From an uncultured Eubacteriales bacterium (GTDB taxonomy: Bacteria > Bacillota > Clostridia > Oscillospirales > Oscillospiraceae): 19,855 nt of DNA. How positions within the stretch are numbered: position 1 is the first letter of the stretch; each line of letters opens with the position of its first letter. The notes under the pieces were generated by a model. It did not search any database, was not told the DNA's origin, and was given only the letters and a program-made list of their open reading frames with translations. This document shows, piece by piece, positions 1 to 5,919 of this stretch. The translations under genes were made by a program, and so were the position numbers. Where the stretch lies: assembly GCA_902475855.1 (NCBI GenBank), contig CABSBF010000032.1:1-19855 (forward strand), in the 5' to 3' direction.

Positions 1-2
1 TA

Positions 3-170
3 TATGGATGTTTTAATCATATTGCGAAAGGTACCGAAGGGGGCAATGATTCAGGTAACAGAAAATGGATTGGTTTGGTATCTCTAATACGACAGATTCA
101 AGTTTGTCGAGAAGTTAAGCCGGAGCAAATCCCTTTAGGAACTAAAGGGCGCACTTCTATACTCTCCTAA
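3..170 (+). CDS. C-terminal end of an unrecognised protein (truncated by window edge)
   Basis: An open frame runs from the left edge for 55 codons to a TAA at 168-170, with its start outside the window. The readable tail includes GGNDSGNRKWIGLV and ends in KGRTSILS. I do not recognise the family. The residue mix (Trp, Cys, charged and aliphatic residues in protein-like proportions) is consistent with a real C-terminus. However, the DNA of the last codons also forms perfect or near-perfect hairpins (131-149 and 150-185), so the region could be structured RNA rather than coding. The stretch is visibly less GC-rich than the rest of the window, which hints at an acquired element. No function is proposed. 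Confidence 0.35.
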   Translation, partial: YGCFNHIAKGTEGGNDSGNRKWIGLVSLIRQIQVCREVKPEQIPLGTKGRTSILS

Positions 171-215
171 CGGGAGTATCGTGCGTCCTGCGGAGCTTCA
201 TTCTCCGTCAGCAGG
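131..215 (+). promoter_or_regulatory. Three contiguous RNA hairpins, the last covering a ribosome binding site
   Basis: Seen directly: CCCTTTAG (131-138) pairs perfectly with CTAAAGGG (142-149) around a GAA loop. CGCAC (150-154) plus ATACTC (159-164) pair with GAGTAT (174-179) plus GTGCG (181-185). CCTG (187-190) plus CGGAG (191-195) pair with CTCCG (203-207) plus CAGG (212-215). The helices abut, like a folded RNA domain. The 3' strand of the last helix includes part of the AGGAGG site (213-218) of the 44-codon ORF at 226, so that helix could block its translation. The three stems are clear on paper, but their function is inference. Alternatives are the end of a mobile element or a small structured RNA. 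Confidence 0.4.
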
Positions 216-225
216 AGGATACTGC

Positions 226-360
226 ATGACCGAGAATGTTGCGTCACTTCGTTCCGTCAAGGTGGCTACACTCCCTTGCGCTGCTAAAGCGGCTATCTCC
301 TGTGGACTTGCCGTCCGCGGTTTTGACAAACCGTTTGCCGCCAGCAAGTTTGAAGATTAG
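226..360 (+). CDS. Unrecognised 44-residue protein
   Basis: ATG at 226 follows a perfect AGGAGG (213-218) with 7-nt spacing, and the frame closes with TAG at 358-360. The product starts MTENVASLRSVKVATLPC. It has two cysteines (residues 18 and 26), a weakly hydrophobic Ala/Gly-rich middle and a charged KFED end. There is no clear membrane segment or known motif. It lies between the three-hairpin region and a strong terminator (370-403), so the cassette looks like a complete small transcription unit end. Base composition differs from the GC-rich genes that follow. It could be a real micro-protein, or a fortuitous reading of a repeated non-coding element. The strong ribosome binding site is the main argument for coding. 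Confidence 0.45.
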   Translation: MTENVASLRSVKVATLPCAAKAAISCGLAVRGFDKPFAASKFED

Positions 361-369
361 ACATAAACA

Positions 370-403
370 AATCCTCCGCATGGTCTAAGCCATACGGAGG
401 ATT
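370..403. terminator. Rho-independent terminator, probably bidirectional
   Basis: The left arm at 370-383 pairs with the right arm at 390-403 around a six-base loop, a 14-bp stem with one C/A mismatch. Read on the minus strand, the stem is followed by TTGTTTATG, so it probably ends the aldolase transcript, whose stop codon lies about 60 bases away. Read on the plus strand, it is followed by a weaker AACTGTTTT tract and could also end the left-end cassette. Confidence 0.7.
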
Positions 404-464
404 AACTGTTTTACGGACACCCGTCTATTGCAGCCGGGGGATTTATCTAATGTTGACGCTTTGC

Positions 465-1433
465 TTAGGCCTTGCCGGCGCAGCCGAGGACATCGACCAG
501 CTTGTGGCGGACAAGCTCCTTGATGTTGGCACGGGCGGGCTTCAGGTACTCGCGCGGGTCAAACTTGTCGGGATGCTCGCTGAAGAACTGGCGGATGGTG
601 CCGGTCATGGCAAGACGCAGGTCGGAGTCGATGTTGATCTTGCAGACGGACAGCTCTGCCGCATGACGAAGCTGCTCTTCGGGGATGCCGACTGCATCGG
701 GCATCTTGCCGCCGTTCTCGTTGATCATCTTGACATACTCCTGCGGGACGGAGGAGGAACCGTGCAGCACGATGGGGAAACCGGGCAGGCGGCGGGAGAC
801 CTCTTCCAGAACGTCGAAACGGAGGGGAGGCGGCACGAGGATGCCCTTTTCGTTGCGGGTGCACTGATCCGCCGTGAACTTGTAAGCGCCGTGGCTGGTG
901 CCGATGGCAATGGCCAGGGAGTCGCAGCCGGTCTTGGAAACGAATTCCTCGACCTCTTCCGGACGGGTGTAGGAAGCGGCATGCGCGGCGACCTTGACGT
1001 CGTCTTCGATGCCGGCCAGGGTGCCGAGTTCGGCCTCAACGACCACGCCGTGGTCATGGGCATACTCGACGACCTTGCGGGTGATCTCGATGTTCTCCGC
1101 GAAGGGCTTGGAGGAAGCGTCGATCATGACGGAGGTAAAGCCGCCGTCGATGCAGGCCTTGCAGGTCTCGAAATCAGGGCCGTGGTCCAGATGCAGGACG
1201 ATGGGGATGTCGGGGCAGCAGGCAACGGCAGCCTCGACCAGCTTGACCAGATAGGTGTGGTTGGCATAAGCGCGCGCACCCTTGGACACCTGCAGAATGA
1301 CAGGCGCCTTTTCTTCCTGGCAGGCCTCGGTAATGCCCTGCACGATCTCCATGTTGTTGACATTGAAAGCGCCGATGGCGTAGCCGCCGTCATAAGCCTT
1401 CTTGAACATTTCGGTTGAAGTAACCAGAGGCAT
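465..1433 (-). CDS. fba: Class II fructose-1,6-bisphosphate aldolase
   Basis: 322 residues. This is the zinc-dependent cytosolic enzyme that reversibly splits fructose-1,6-bisphosphate into dihydroxyacetone phosphate and glyceraldehyde-3-phosphate in glycolysis and gluconeogenesis. The class II signature is visible: HLDHGPD at residues 81-87 (catalytic Asp83, zinc His84), Glu-rich VVEAELGTLAG at 131-141, and further metal or phosphate-site histidines in GTSHGAYK (His181) and VLHGSSS (His224). Length is normal for the family. An in-frame GTG three codons upstream overlaps the AAAGGAG ribosome site, so ATG at 1433 is chosen; it gives the usual N-terminus MPLVTSTEMF. The gene is monocistronic, with its own promoter (1470-1497) and terminator (370-403), and is divergent from rpmH. 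Confidence 0.97.
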   Translation of the reverse strand: MPLVTSTEMFKKAYDGGYAIGAFNVNNMEIVQGITEACQEEKAPVILQVSKGARAYANHTYLVKLVEAAVACCPDIPIVLHLDHGPDFETCKACIDGGFTSVMIDASSKPFAENIEITRKVVEYAHDHGVVVEAELGTLAGIEDDVKVAAHAASYTRPEEVEEFVSKTGCDSLAIAIGTSHGAYKFTADQCTRNEKGILVPPPLRFDVLEEVSRRLPGFPIVLHGSSSVPQEYVKMINENGGKMPDAVGIPEEQLRHAAELSVCKINIDSDLRLAMTGTIRQFFSEHPDKFDPREYLKPARANIKELVRHKLVDVLGCAGKA

Positions 1434-1469
1434 AAAAAACACTCCTTTTTGTGTAAATCTCCGGGAAAT

Positions 1470-1497
1470 ATTATACCACAGGCCGACGAAATTTCAA
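1470..1497 (-). promoter_or_regulatory. Sigma-A type promoter of fba
   Basis: On the minus strand, TTGAAA (1492-1497) and a perfect TATAAT (1470-1475) are separated by 16 bases, about 40 bases upstream of the fba start codon. This is a strong housekeeping promoter, as expected for a central glycolytic gene. Confidence 0.85.
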
Positions 1498-1638
1498 CCT
1501 TTTTTTACGCTAATGTGCATACTCACCCCTTTTTGGAGGGGAAATACAAAATTCCCGTCCAAATCCTACCATATCTTGTAGCATTTTCACCATCCGGACA
1601 CAAGTTTTGAAAAAATCGGCACGATCCGCATTTTTTAG

Positions 1639-1668
1639 TTGACTTCCCCGGGTTTTTTGAGATATAAT
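1639..1668 (+). promoter_or_regulatory. Sigma-A type promoter of rpmH
   Basis: TTGACT (1639-1644) and a perfect TATAAT (1663-1668) are separated by 18 bases. Transcription would start near 1675, leaving a leader of about 80 bases before rpmH. Confidence 0.8.
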
Positions 1669-1757
1669 ATCATTCGCATGACCCTGTCGTGCGAAATTAT
1701 TCTGATTGCTGCGGTCGATTCGACTGTTGAGCATAATCTTACAGGAGGTGTAACCAA

Positions 1758-1892
1758 ATGCTGCGTACCTATCAGCCCAGAAAGCGTCATCGCGCAAAGG
1801 TCCACGGTTTCCGCAAAAGAATGGCAACCGCCAACGGCCGCAAGGTTCTTGCCCGCCGCCGTGCAAAAGGCAGAGCCGTCCTGTCCGCCTAA
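1758..1892 (+). CDS. rpmH: Ribosomal protein L34 (bL34)
   Basis: 44 residues, MLRTYQPRKRHRAKVHGFRK at the start and a very basic body ending in RAVLSA. It matches the whole bL34 family in length and in its QPRKR, HGFRKRM and NGRKVLARRRAKGR blocks. It is a component of the large ribosomal subunit that binds 23S rRNA. ATG at 1758 follows AGGAGGTG at 1743-1750. It opens the classical rpmH-rnpA-yidD-yidC-jag order, but a perfect terminator (1927-1960) lies between it and rnpA, so most transcripts probably carry rpmH alone. No dnaA gene or DnaA boxes lie upstream. Confidence 0.97.
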   Translation: MLRTYQPRKRHRAKVHGFRKRMATANGRKVLARRRAKGRAVLSA

Positions 1893-1926
1893 GGATCTGT
1901 GGCTGCACCACACTGCCTGAATGAAG

Positions 1927-1960
1927 GGGCGAACAGTCTTGCTGTTCGCCCTGTTTTTTT
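1927..1960 (+). terminator. Rho-independent terminator between rpmH and rnpA
   Basis: GGGCGAACAG (1927-1936) pairs perfectly with CTGTTCGCCC (1942-1951) around TCTTG, followed by TGTTTTTTT (1952-1960). It lies 35 bases after the rpmH stop and 14 bases before the rnpA start. It is likely a partial terminator that lowers rnpA, yidD, yidC and jag expression relative to the ribosomal protein, since I see no convincing new promoter in the 14 bases that follow. Confidence 0.85.
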
Positions 1961-1974
1961 CGAGGTTTCCGAAC

Positions 1975-2319
1975 ATGCTGCACACCATCTCTCTGAAAGG
2001 TAACGCGAGCTTCCGGCGGCTGTATCACCGCGGCGCAAGCGCAGCCAACCGCTGCCTTGTGATGTACTGCGCCCGCAACCGCTCCCGGAACAACCGGGTG
2101 GGGCTGACGGTCAGCGCCAAGCTGGGCCACGCCGTGGTCCGCAACCGCATCCGCCGCCGTCTGCGCGAGATCTACCGCCCGAACGAGAGCCGCTTCCGCG
2201 TCGGATTCGACATCGTCGTCGTTGCGCGCAGCCGCGCCGTGACCGCCGAGTACGCCGAGCTGGAAAAGGCCTATCTCTCCCTGGCGGACAAGCTCGGCCT
2301 TCTGGAGGCGCAGAAATGA
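1975..2319 (+). CDS. rnpA: Ribonuclease P protein component
   Basis: 114 residues. It binds the catalytic RNase P RNA and helps 5' maturation of tRNAs. The family pattern is present: SLKGNASFRRLYHRG near the N-terminus, NRVGLTVSAKLG at 40-51, and the basic RNA-binding motif with HAVVRNRIRRRLRE at 52-65. An in-frame ATG at 1921 would translate through the terminator at 1927-1960 and add a non-homologous leader. ATG at 1975, with a modest GAGG at 1962-1965, restores the usual RnpA length and start. The 3' end overlaps yidD by four bases (ATGA), suggesting coupled translation. Confidence 0.95.
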   Translation: MLHTISLKGNASFRRLYHRGASAANRCLVMYCARNRSRNNRVGLTVSAKLGHAVVRNRIRRRLREIYRPNESRFRVGFDIVVVARSRAVTAEYAELEKAYLSLADKLGLLEAQK

Positions 2320-2528
2320 AGCGCTTCCTGCTCGCGCTCATCCGTTTCTACCGGAGGTACATTTCCCCGGCTTTTCCGGGCAAATGCCGGTTCATCCCCA
2401 CCTGTTCGGAATACGGCATCGAAGCCATCGAAAAATACGGCGCAGCCAAGGGCTCCTGGCTGACCTTCAAGCGGCTCCTGCGGTGCAATCCCTTCAATCA
2501 CGGCGACTTCTACGACCCCGTGCCGTGA
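2316..2528 (+). CDS. yidD: Membrane protein insertion efficiency factor YidD
   Basis: 70 residues, with the family hallmarks CRFIPTCSEYGIEAI (residues 24-38) and RCNPFNHGDFYDPVP (56-70), including the conserved cysteines 24, 30 and 57. An amphipathic, Arg/Tyr-rich N-terminal helix (MKRFLLALIRFYRRYISP) fits association with the inner face of the membrane. The family is linked to insertion of membrane proteins through YidC, which is encoded next. The start overlaps the rnpA stop by ATGA. About 66 bases separate it from yidC. That gap holds two small hairpins (2538-2553 and 2565-2576) before the yidC ribosome site. Confidence 0.95.
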   Translation: MKRFLLALIRFYRRYISPAFPGKCRFIPTCSEYGIEAIEKYGAAKGSWLTFKRLLRCNPFNHGDFYDPVP

Positions 2529-2594
2529 TCGTCCGTCAGCCGCTCCGGCGGCTTCCCCATTTGACCGCGAAAGCGGCGTCTCAGGAGGAATTCA

Positions 2595-3773
2595 ATGGAA
2601 TTTATCCGCATTCCCTTTGGCTATCTGTTGGAGTACCTTTATAAGTTCACGACCAACTATGGCCTGTCGCTCATTCTGTTTTCCCTGATCGTCAAGGTAA
2701 TCCTTCTGCCCTTCTCTGCCAAGAGCAAGAAGAGCATGATGAAAATGTCCCGCCTTCAGCCCCAGCTCAAGCAGTTGGAGCTTGCCTGCGGCGACGACAA
2801 GCAGAAGCTCCAGCAGGAGCAGATGGCCCTTTATAAGGAAGAGGGCGTCAGCATGTTCGGCGGCTGCCTGTGGTCCTTCCTGCCGCTTTTGTTCCTGCTT
2901 CCCCTGTACACGGTCATCCGTGAACCGCTGAAGTACCTGATGCACCTCGATGAGAGCGTCATCGAAGCATTGAGAAAGAACGCCGAGGAGGCCCTCGGCG
3001 GGGACAAAAAGCTCAACGTCTACTGGCAGTATGACTACGCCAAGAACATTCAGGTTCTGGGCGCCGGGCTCGTCCCGGAAACCCTGGAATCCCTGAACTT
3101 CTCCTTCCTCGGCATCGACCTCGGTCAGGTTCCGAGCTGGAAGATCTGGCAGGCAAAGAGCTGGAATGACGTCGGCGGCTTCCTGCTGCCCGTTCTCTCC
3201 GGCGCACTGAGCTGGCTGACCATGTTCGTCAGTCAGAAGATGAACAACACCATCGTCCGCGACGAAAACGGCGAAAAATCCGATGCGTCCGCTTCGACCC
3301 AGCAGACCAACAAGGTCATGAATCTGCTCATGCCGCTCATGTCCGTCTGGTTTGGCTTCATGTGGCCGCTCGGCCTGTCCGTATACTGGCTGGCACAGTC
3401 CCTCTTCGGCGTCGTGCAGGACGTGTTCCTCACCAAGCATTACCGCAAGGTCTATGACGCAGAGGATAAGATCAAGCGTGCGAAGGCCGCCGAGCGTGCC
3501 GCGGAAGAGGCCGAGAAGGAGCGCATCCGCGCCGCCCGCCGCGCCGCCAACCCTGAGGGCATCACCGAAAATACCAGCAAAAAAAAGCAGCAGCTCCGCG
3601 AAAAGCAGGAGCGTGAAAAGGCCGCGAAGGATTATGAGTCCCGCAAGCTCGCCGAGCAGGGCGATATTCCGGAATCTCCGGACGCCGAAGGCGCGGACGA
3701 AGCCCGTCCCTATCGCCGCGGCCGCGCCTACTCTCCGGAGCATTATTCCGGTGAGCAGCAAGAGAAGGAGTAA
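2595..3773 (+). CDS. yidC: Membrane protein insertase YidC/OxaA/SpoIIIJ family
   Basis: 392 residues. It inserts and folds membrane proteins, alone or with SecYEG. Hydrophobic segments are visible at about 23-40, 88-108, 193-213 and 242-275. The first includes the hydrophilic-groove position, here Lys34 (LIVKVILLPF) where Bacillus homologues have Arg, followed by the KSKKSMMKMSRLQPQLKQ coiled stretch. No lipoprotein-type signal peptide is present, unlike Bacillus SpoIIIJ. The C-terminal ~110 residues (from about 283) are a long soluble, Lys/Arg/Glu/Ala-rich tail, longer than in Bacillus and suited to ribosome contact. A perfect AGGAGG (2583-2588) precedes ATG at 2595. It sits two bases before jag, its usual partner gene. 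Confidence 0.95.
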   Translation: MEFIRIPFGYLLEYLYKFTTNYGLSLILFSLIVKVILLPFSAKSKKSMMKMSRLQPQLKQLELACGDDKQKLQQEQMALYKEEGVSMFGGCLWSFLPLLFLLPLYTVIREPLKYLMHLDESVIEALRKNAEEALGGDKKLNVYWQYDYAKNIQVLGAGLVPETLESLNFSFLGIDLGQVPSWKIWQAKSWNDVGGFLLPVLSGALSWLTMFVSQKMNNTIVRDENGEKSDASASTQQTNKVMNLLMPLMSVWFGFMWPLGLSVYWLAQSLFGVVQDVFLTKHYRKVYDAEDKIKRAKAAERAAEEAEKERIRAARRAANPEGITENTSKKKQQLREKQEREKAAKDYESRKLAEQGDIPESPDAEGADEARPYRRGRAYSPEHYSGEQQEKE

Positions 3774-3775
3774 GT

Positions 3776-4693
3776 ATGGAAAAATTTATCGTCACAACCG
3801 GCAAGACCATTGATCTTGCCGTGGCAGCGGCGCTGAAGGAGCTGAATCTGGACCGGGACAACGTCTCCGTCGAGGTGCTGGAAAATGCAAAGTCCGGCTT
3901 CCTCGGCATCGGCGCCTCTCCCGCGAAGGTGAAGGTGACCTATGAGGCGGCGGAGGAGGCAGCCCCCGAGGTGCCTCTGACCGCACTGTCCTCCGCCTCC
4001 CGCTCCAAGCCGAAGGAGCGTCCGGAGCCCACCGGCTCCGTCATCTCCCGCCCCGGCAGGAAGATCGAGCCGGAGCAGCAGGCCAAGCCCCAGCGCCGCC
4101 GCGAAGCGACGCGCCAGCGCCGTGCCGAGCGCCCGGAAAAGCCGGAGCGCGCCGAGCGCCCGCAGCGTGTTGAGCCGCAGCAGGAGGCGCCCGTCGCCGC
4201 CGAGCCGCAGAGAACCTATGAACCCGCGCCCGCCGGCTCCCTGCAGGAGCGTGTGGAGCAGTTCCTGACAGGTCTTTTGCAGCACATGGGCTCCAATGCC
4301 GTTCCCCACGCCTATATGATCGACGAGGAAACCTGCCGCGCCGACCTCGTGGGTGAGGACGTCGGGATGCTGATCGGCCGCCGCGGAGACACGCTCGACG
4401 CCATCCAGTATCTGACCAGCTACGCCATCAACCACGACGCCGCCAAGCGCGTGCGCATCAGCGTGGACGCCGGCGCCTACCGCCAGAAGCGGGAGGAAGC
4501 CCTGCGCCAGCTCGCACGGAAGATGGCCGGCAAGGCGGTCAAATATCACCGCAATTTCACGCTGGAGCCGATGAATGCCTATGAGCGCCACGTTATCCAC
4601 GCAGCGCTTCAGGATTACCCGGAGGTCACCACCTTCTCCACCGGCACCGAGCCGCATCGCCGCATTGTCGTGGCATATGCGAAAGAGAAATAA
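3776..4693 (+). CDS. jag: RNA-binding protein Jag/KhpB (SpoIIIJ-associated)
   Basis: 305 residues in three parts. The Jag-N domain (about 1-55) has GKTIDLAVAAALKEL and AKSGFLGIGASPAKV. A low-complexity Arg/Glu/Pro/Gln linker spans about 60-150. A KH domain (about 153-230) has the GRRG loop at 201-204, and an R3H domain (about 240-303) has ERHVIHAAL. In Firmicutes, KhpB pairs with KhpA to bind many RNAs and influences cell elongation and division. It directly follows yidC (2-base gap), as is usual. A strong terminator (4706-4741) closes the operon. The linker is long and compositionally biased, but its frame is continuous. Confidence 0.95.
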   Translation: MEKFIVTTGKTIDLAVAAALKELNLDRDNVSVEVLENAKSGFLGIGASPAKVKVTYEAAEEAAPEVPLTALSSASRSKPKERPEPTGSVISRPGRKIEPEQQAKPQRRREATRQRRAERPEKPERAERPQRVEPQQEAPVAAEPQRTYEPAPAGSLQERVEQFLTGLLQHMGSNAVPHAYMIDEETCRADLVGEDVGMLIGRRGDTLDAIQYLTSYAINHDAAKRVRISVDAGAYRQKREEALRQLARKMAGKAVKYHRNFTLEPMNAYERHVIHAALQDYPEVTTFSTGTEPHRRIVVAYAKEK

Positions 4694-4705
4694 GACAAGC
4701 TAAGC

Positions 4706-4741
4706 AGAACACCGTATCGGCTCAGGCCGATACGGTGTTCT
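4706..4741 (+). terminator. Rho-independent terminator after jag
   Basis: A perfect 16-bp stem (4706-4721 with 4726-4741) with a TCAG loop sits 12 bases after the jag stop. The tail TTCTTTG is short in T's but the stem is very strong. The convergent carboxypeptidase gene ends about 107 bases away and may use the same hairpin from the other side. Confidence 0.8.
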
Positions 4742-4847
4742 TTGTCATGATCCGGCGCGCAGGTTCCTCCGGCTGTTTCCTCCGATGGCAGTTGCGTTCT
4801 CGCCGGGGCCTGTACGCGGTGCGGGCAGAAATCCCGGCGGCATTCTG

Positions 4848-5834
4848 TTATTGCCCGCCGACTGTTACGATATAGTATCCCGTGTTGTCGCTGCAAACGG
4901 TATAGGTCTTGCCCAGCGGCACCACAACACGGTCGGCCGGGCAGGAATAGAGCTCATAGGTGCTGCCCTGACACTGCACCGTCAGGTGCTCGCCGTCAAA
5001 GGTGTGCTCATGCAGCAGGGCGATATACTCCTCCAGGCAGAGGTTTTCCTTCTGCATCGTGTAGGCATGGAGAACGCCGACATAGCGGAAGTGCCACGGC
5101 TCGTAGGAAATGCCCGTGATCTGTGCCTTATACTCCGGATAGCGGCGCACAAAGCCGAATTCCCACGCATGCTCCACGGCCCAGGCATACTTATCCGCGC
5201 CGTCGAAGCCGCCGCTTGCGCCCGTGTCCGGGAAATAGGTATCGAGGTCAATGGCAAGCCCCGTGTGGTGCTCGCTGTGCCCCGGCTGGGCGATGTACTG
5301 CTGCGCATAGGCCGCGCTCTTGTTCTCTACGGCATTGTCATAGAGCTTCTGCTGGTATTCCTTCGTCCGGAAGCCCGCAACGACATTGATATTATTCAGC
5401 CCGGTCGCCTTTTGGAAAGCATCCATCCAGTCGTTGAGCGGCTGCATGACCCGCCGGTCCACCGAAAGCTCCACATCCTTGACATAGTAGCTGGACGTCT
5501 TGTGAGAATACACATCCATCAGTGCGGCATCCGGCTGAATGCCATACTGCGCATTGACCAGCGCAAGGTCACCTACGCCGTCTCCCAGCACCGCAGGGTC
5601 GATCTGCATCCATCCCGCCGGGATGGGCTTTGCTTCTGTACCGGGCTCTTCGCTCGGCATTTCAGACGACGGCTGCACCGCCTCCGGCTTGTTTGGCGAA
5701 CTGCCCGCTGCCGCAATGACGATCAGCAGCACCACTGCCACCGCCGCCAGCAGAATCAAAAGGTATGCCAGGGGCGGCAGAGTCTTTTTCCTGCGTTTGG
5801 TTCGCCGTTTTCTTCTGTAAGGTACCTGCGTCAT
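4848..5834 (-). CDS. D-alanyl-D-alanine carboxypeptidase, VanY/M15B family, membrane-anchored
   Basis: 328 residues. A very basic cytosolic tip (RRKRRTKRRKK) is followed by one membrane segment at about 20-43. A Ser/Glu/Pro spacer follows (about 45-72), then the M15B peptidase domain outside the cell. Zinc and catalytic residues are in place: SxHxxGxAxD at 187-196 (His189, Asp196) and EPWH at 245-248 (Glu245, His248). Family members remove the terminal D-Ala from peptidoglycan stem peptides. The last ~55 residues extend past the core domain and are unassigned. ATG at 5834 with AGGAGG nine bases upstream is preferred over starts further out. It has its own promoter, and a 23-bp motif shared with the kinase-regulator operon lies just upstream, suggesting joint control. 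Vancomycin resistance is not implied: no vanH/A/X is present. Confidence 0.9.
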   Translation of the reverse strand: MTQVPYRRKRRTKRRKKTLPPLAYLLILLAAVAVVLLIVIAAAGSSPNKPEAVQPSSEMPSEEPGTEAKPIPAGWMQIDPAVLGDGVGDLALVNAQYGIQPDAALMDVYSHKTSSYYVKDVELSVDRRVMQPLNDWMDAFQKATGLNNINVVAGFRTKEYQQKLYDNAVENKSAAYAQQYIAQPGHSEHHTGLAIDLDTYFPDTGASGGFDGADKYAWAVEHAWEFGFVRRYPEYKAQITGISYEPWHFRYVGVLHAYTMQKENLCLEEYIALLHEHTFDGEHLTVQCQGSTYELYSCPADRVVVPLGKTYTVCSDNTGYYIVTVGGQ

Positions 5835-5859
5835 GGATCCACTCCTCCTGTCTCCTACT

Positions 5860-5887
5860 ATCATATCACTGCGGCGCATCAAATCAA
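5860..5887 (-). promoter_or_regulatory. Promoter of the VanY-type carboxypeptidase gene
   Basis: On the minus strand, TTGATT (5882-5887) and TATGAT (5860-5865) are 16 bases apart. The shared 23-bp motif (5897-5919) ends nine bases upstream of the -35 element, a position suited to an activator of the OmpR/PhoB type. Confidence 0.65.
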
Positions 5888-5896
5888 ACACTTTTT

Positions 5897-5919
5897 TGTA
5901 TCAAAACGGAAAACTTACT
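5897..5919 (-). promoter_or_regulatory. Shared motif, copy 1 (candidate regulator binding site)
   Basis: On the plus strand this reads TGTATCAAAACGGAAAACTT, then ACT. It matches the copy at 8698-8720 at 20 of 23 positions. On the minus strand it contains two GTTT-type half-sites seven bases apart. It overlaps the stop codon of the upstream exported-protein gene and sits just ahead of the carboxypeptidase promoter. Binding by the locus response regulator is inference. Confidence 0.5.

Larger units (their letters stand above)
1434..1757. other. Divergent fba/rpmH intergenic region, no gene seen
   Basis: This 324-base AT-rich stretch holds the fba promoter and ribosome site on the minus strand and the rpmH promoter and ribosome site on the plus strand. 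Between them (about 1500-1635) I find no convincing ORF, tRNA or DnaA box (TTATCCACA type). The only structure is a short CCCCT/AGGGG hairpin at 1526-1541. Many Firmicutes carry oriC beside rpmH, but nothing here resembles an origin. Confidence 0.6.

Noticed and set aside
450..1418. 322-codon plus-strand open frame opposite fba
   Set aside because: It is an antisense shadow of the aldolase gene; the minus-strand frame has a full set of aldolase motifs, a promoter and a ribosome site.
1434..1757. Possible oriC beside rpmH
   Set aside because: No DnaA boxes and no dnaA gene are present, only two divergent promoters.
1510..2130. Minus-strand frame across the rpmH/rnpA region
   Set aside because: It runs antisense through rpmH, a terminator and rnpA, with no ribosome site or family resemblance.
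2592..3761. 389-codon minus-strand open frame opposite yidC
   Set aside because: The product has no recognisable domain, while the plus strand encodes a complete YidC.
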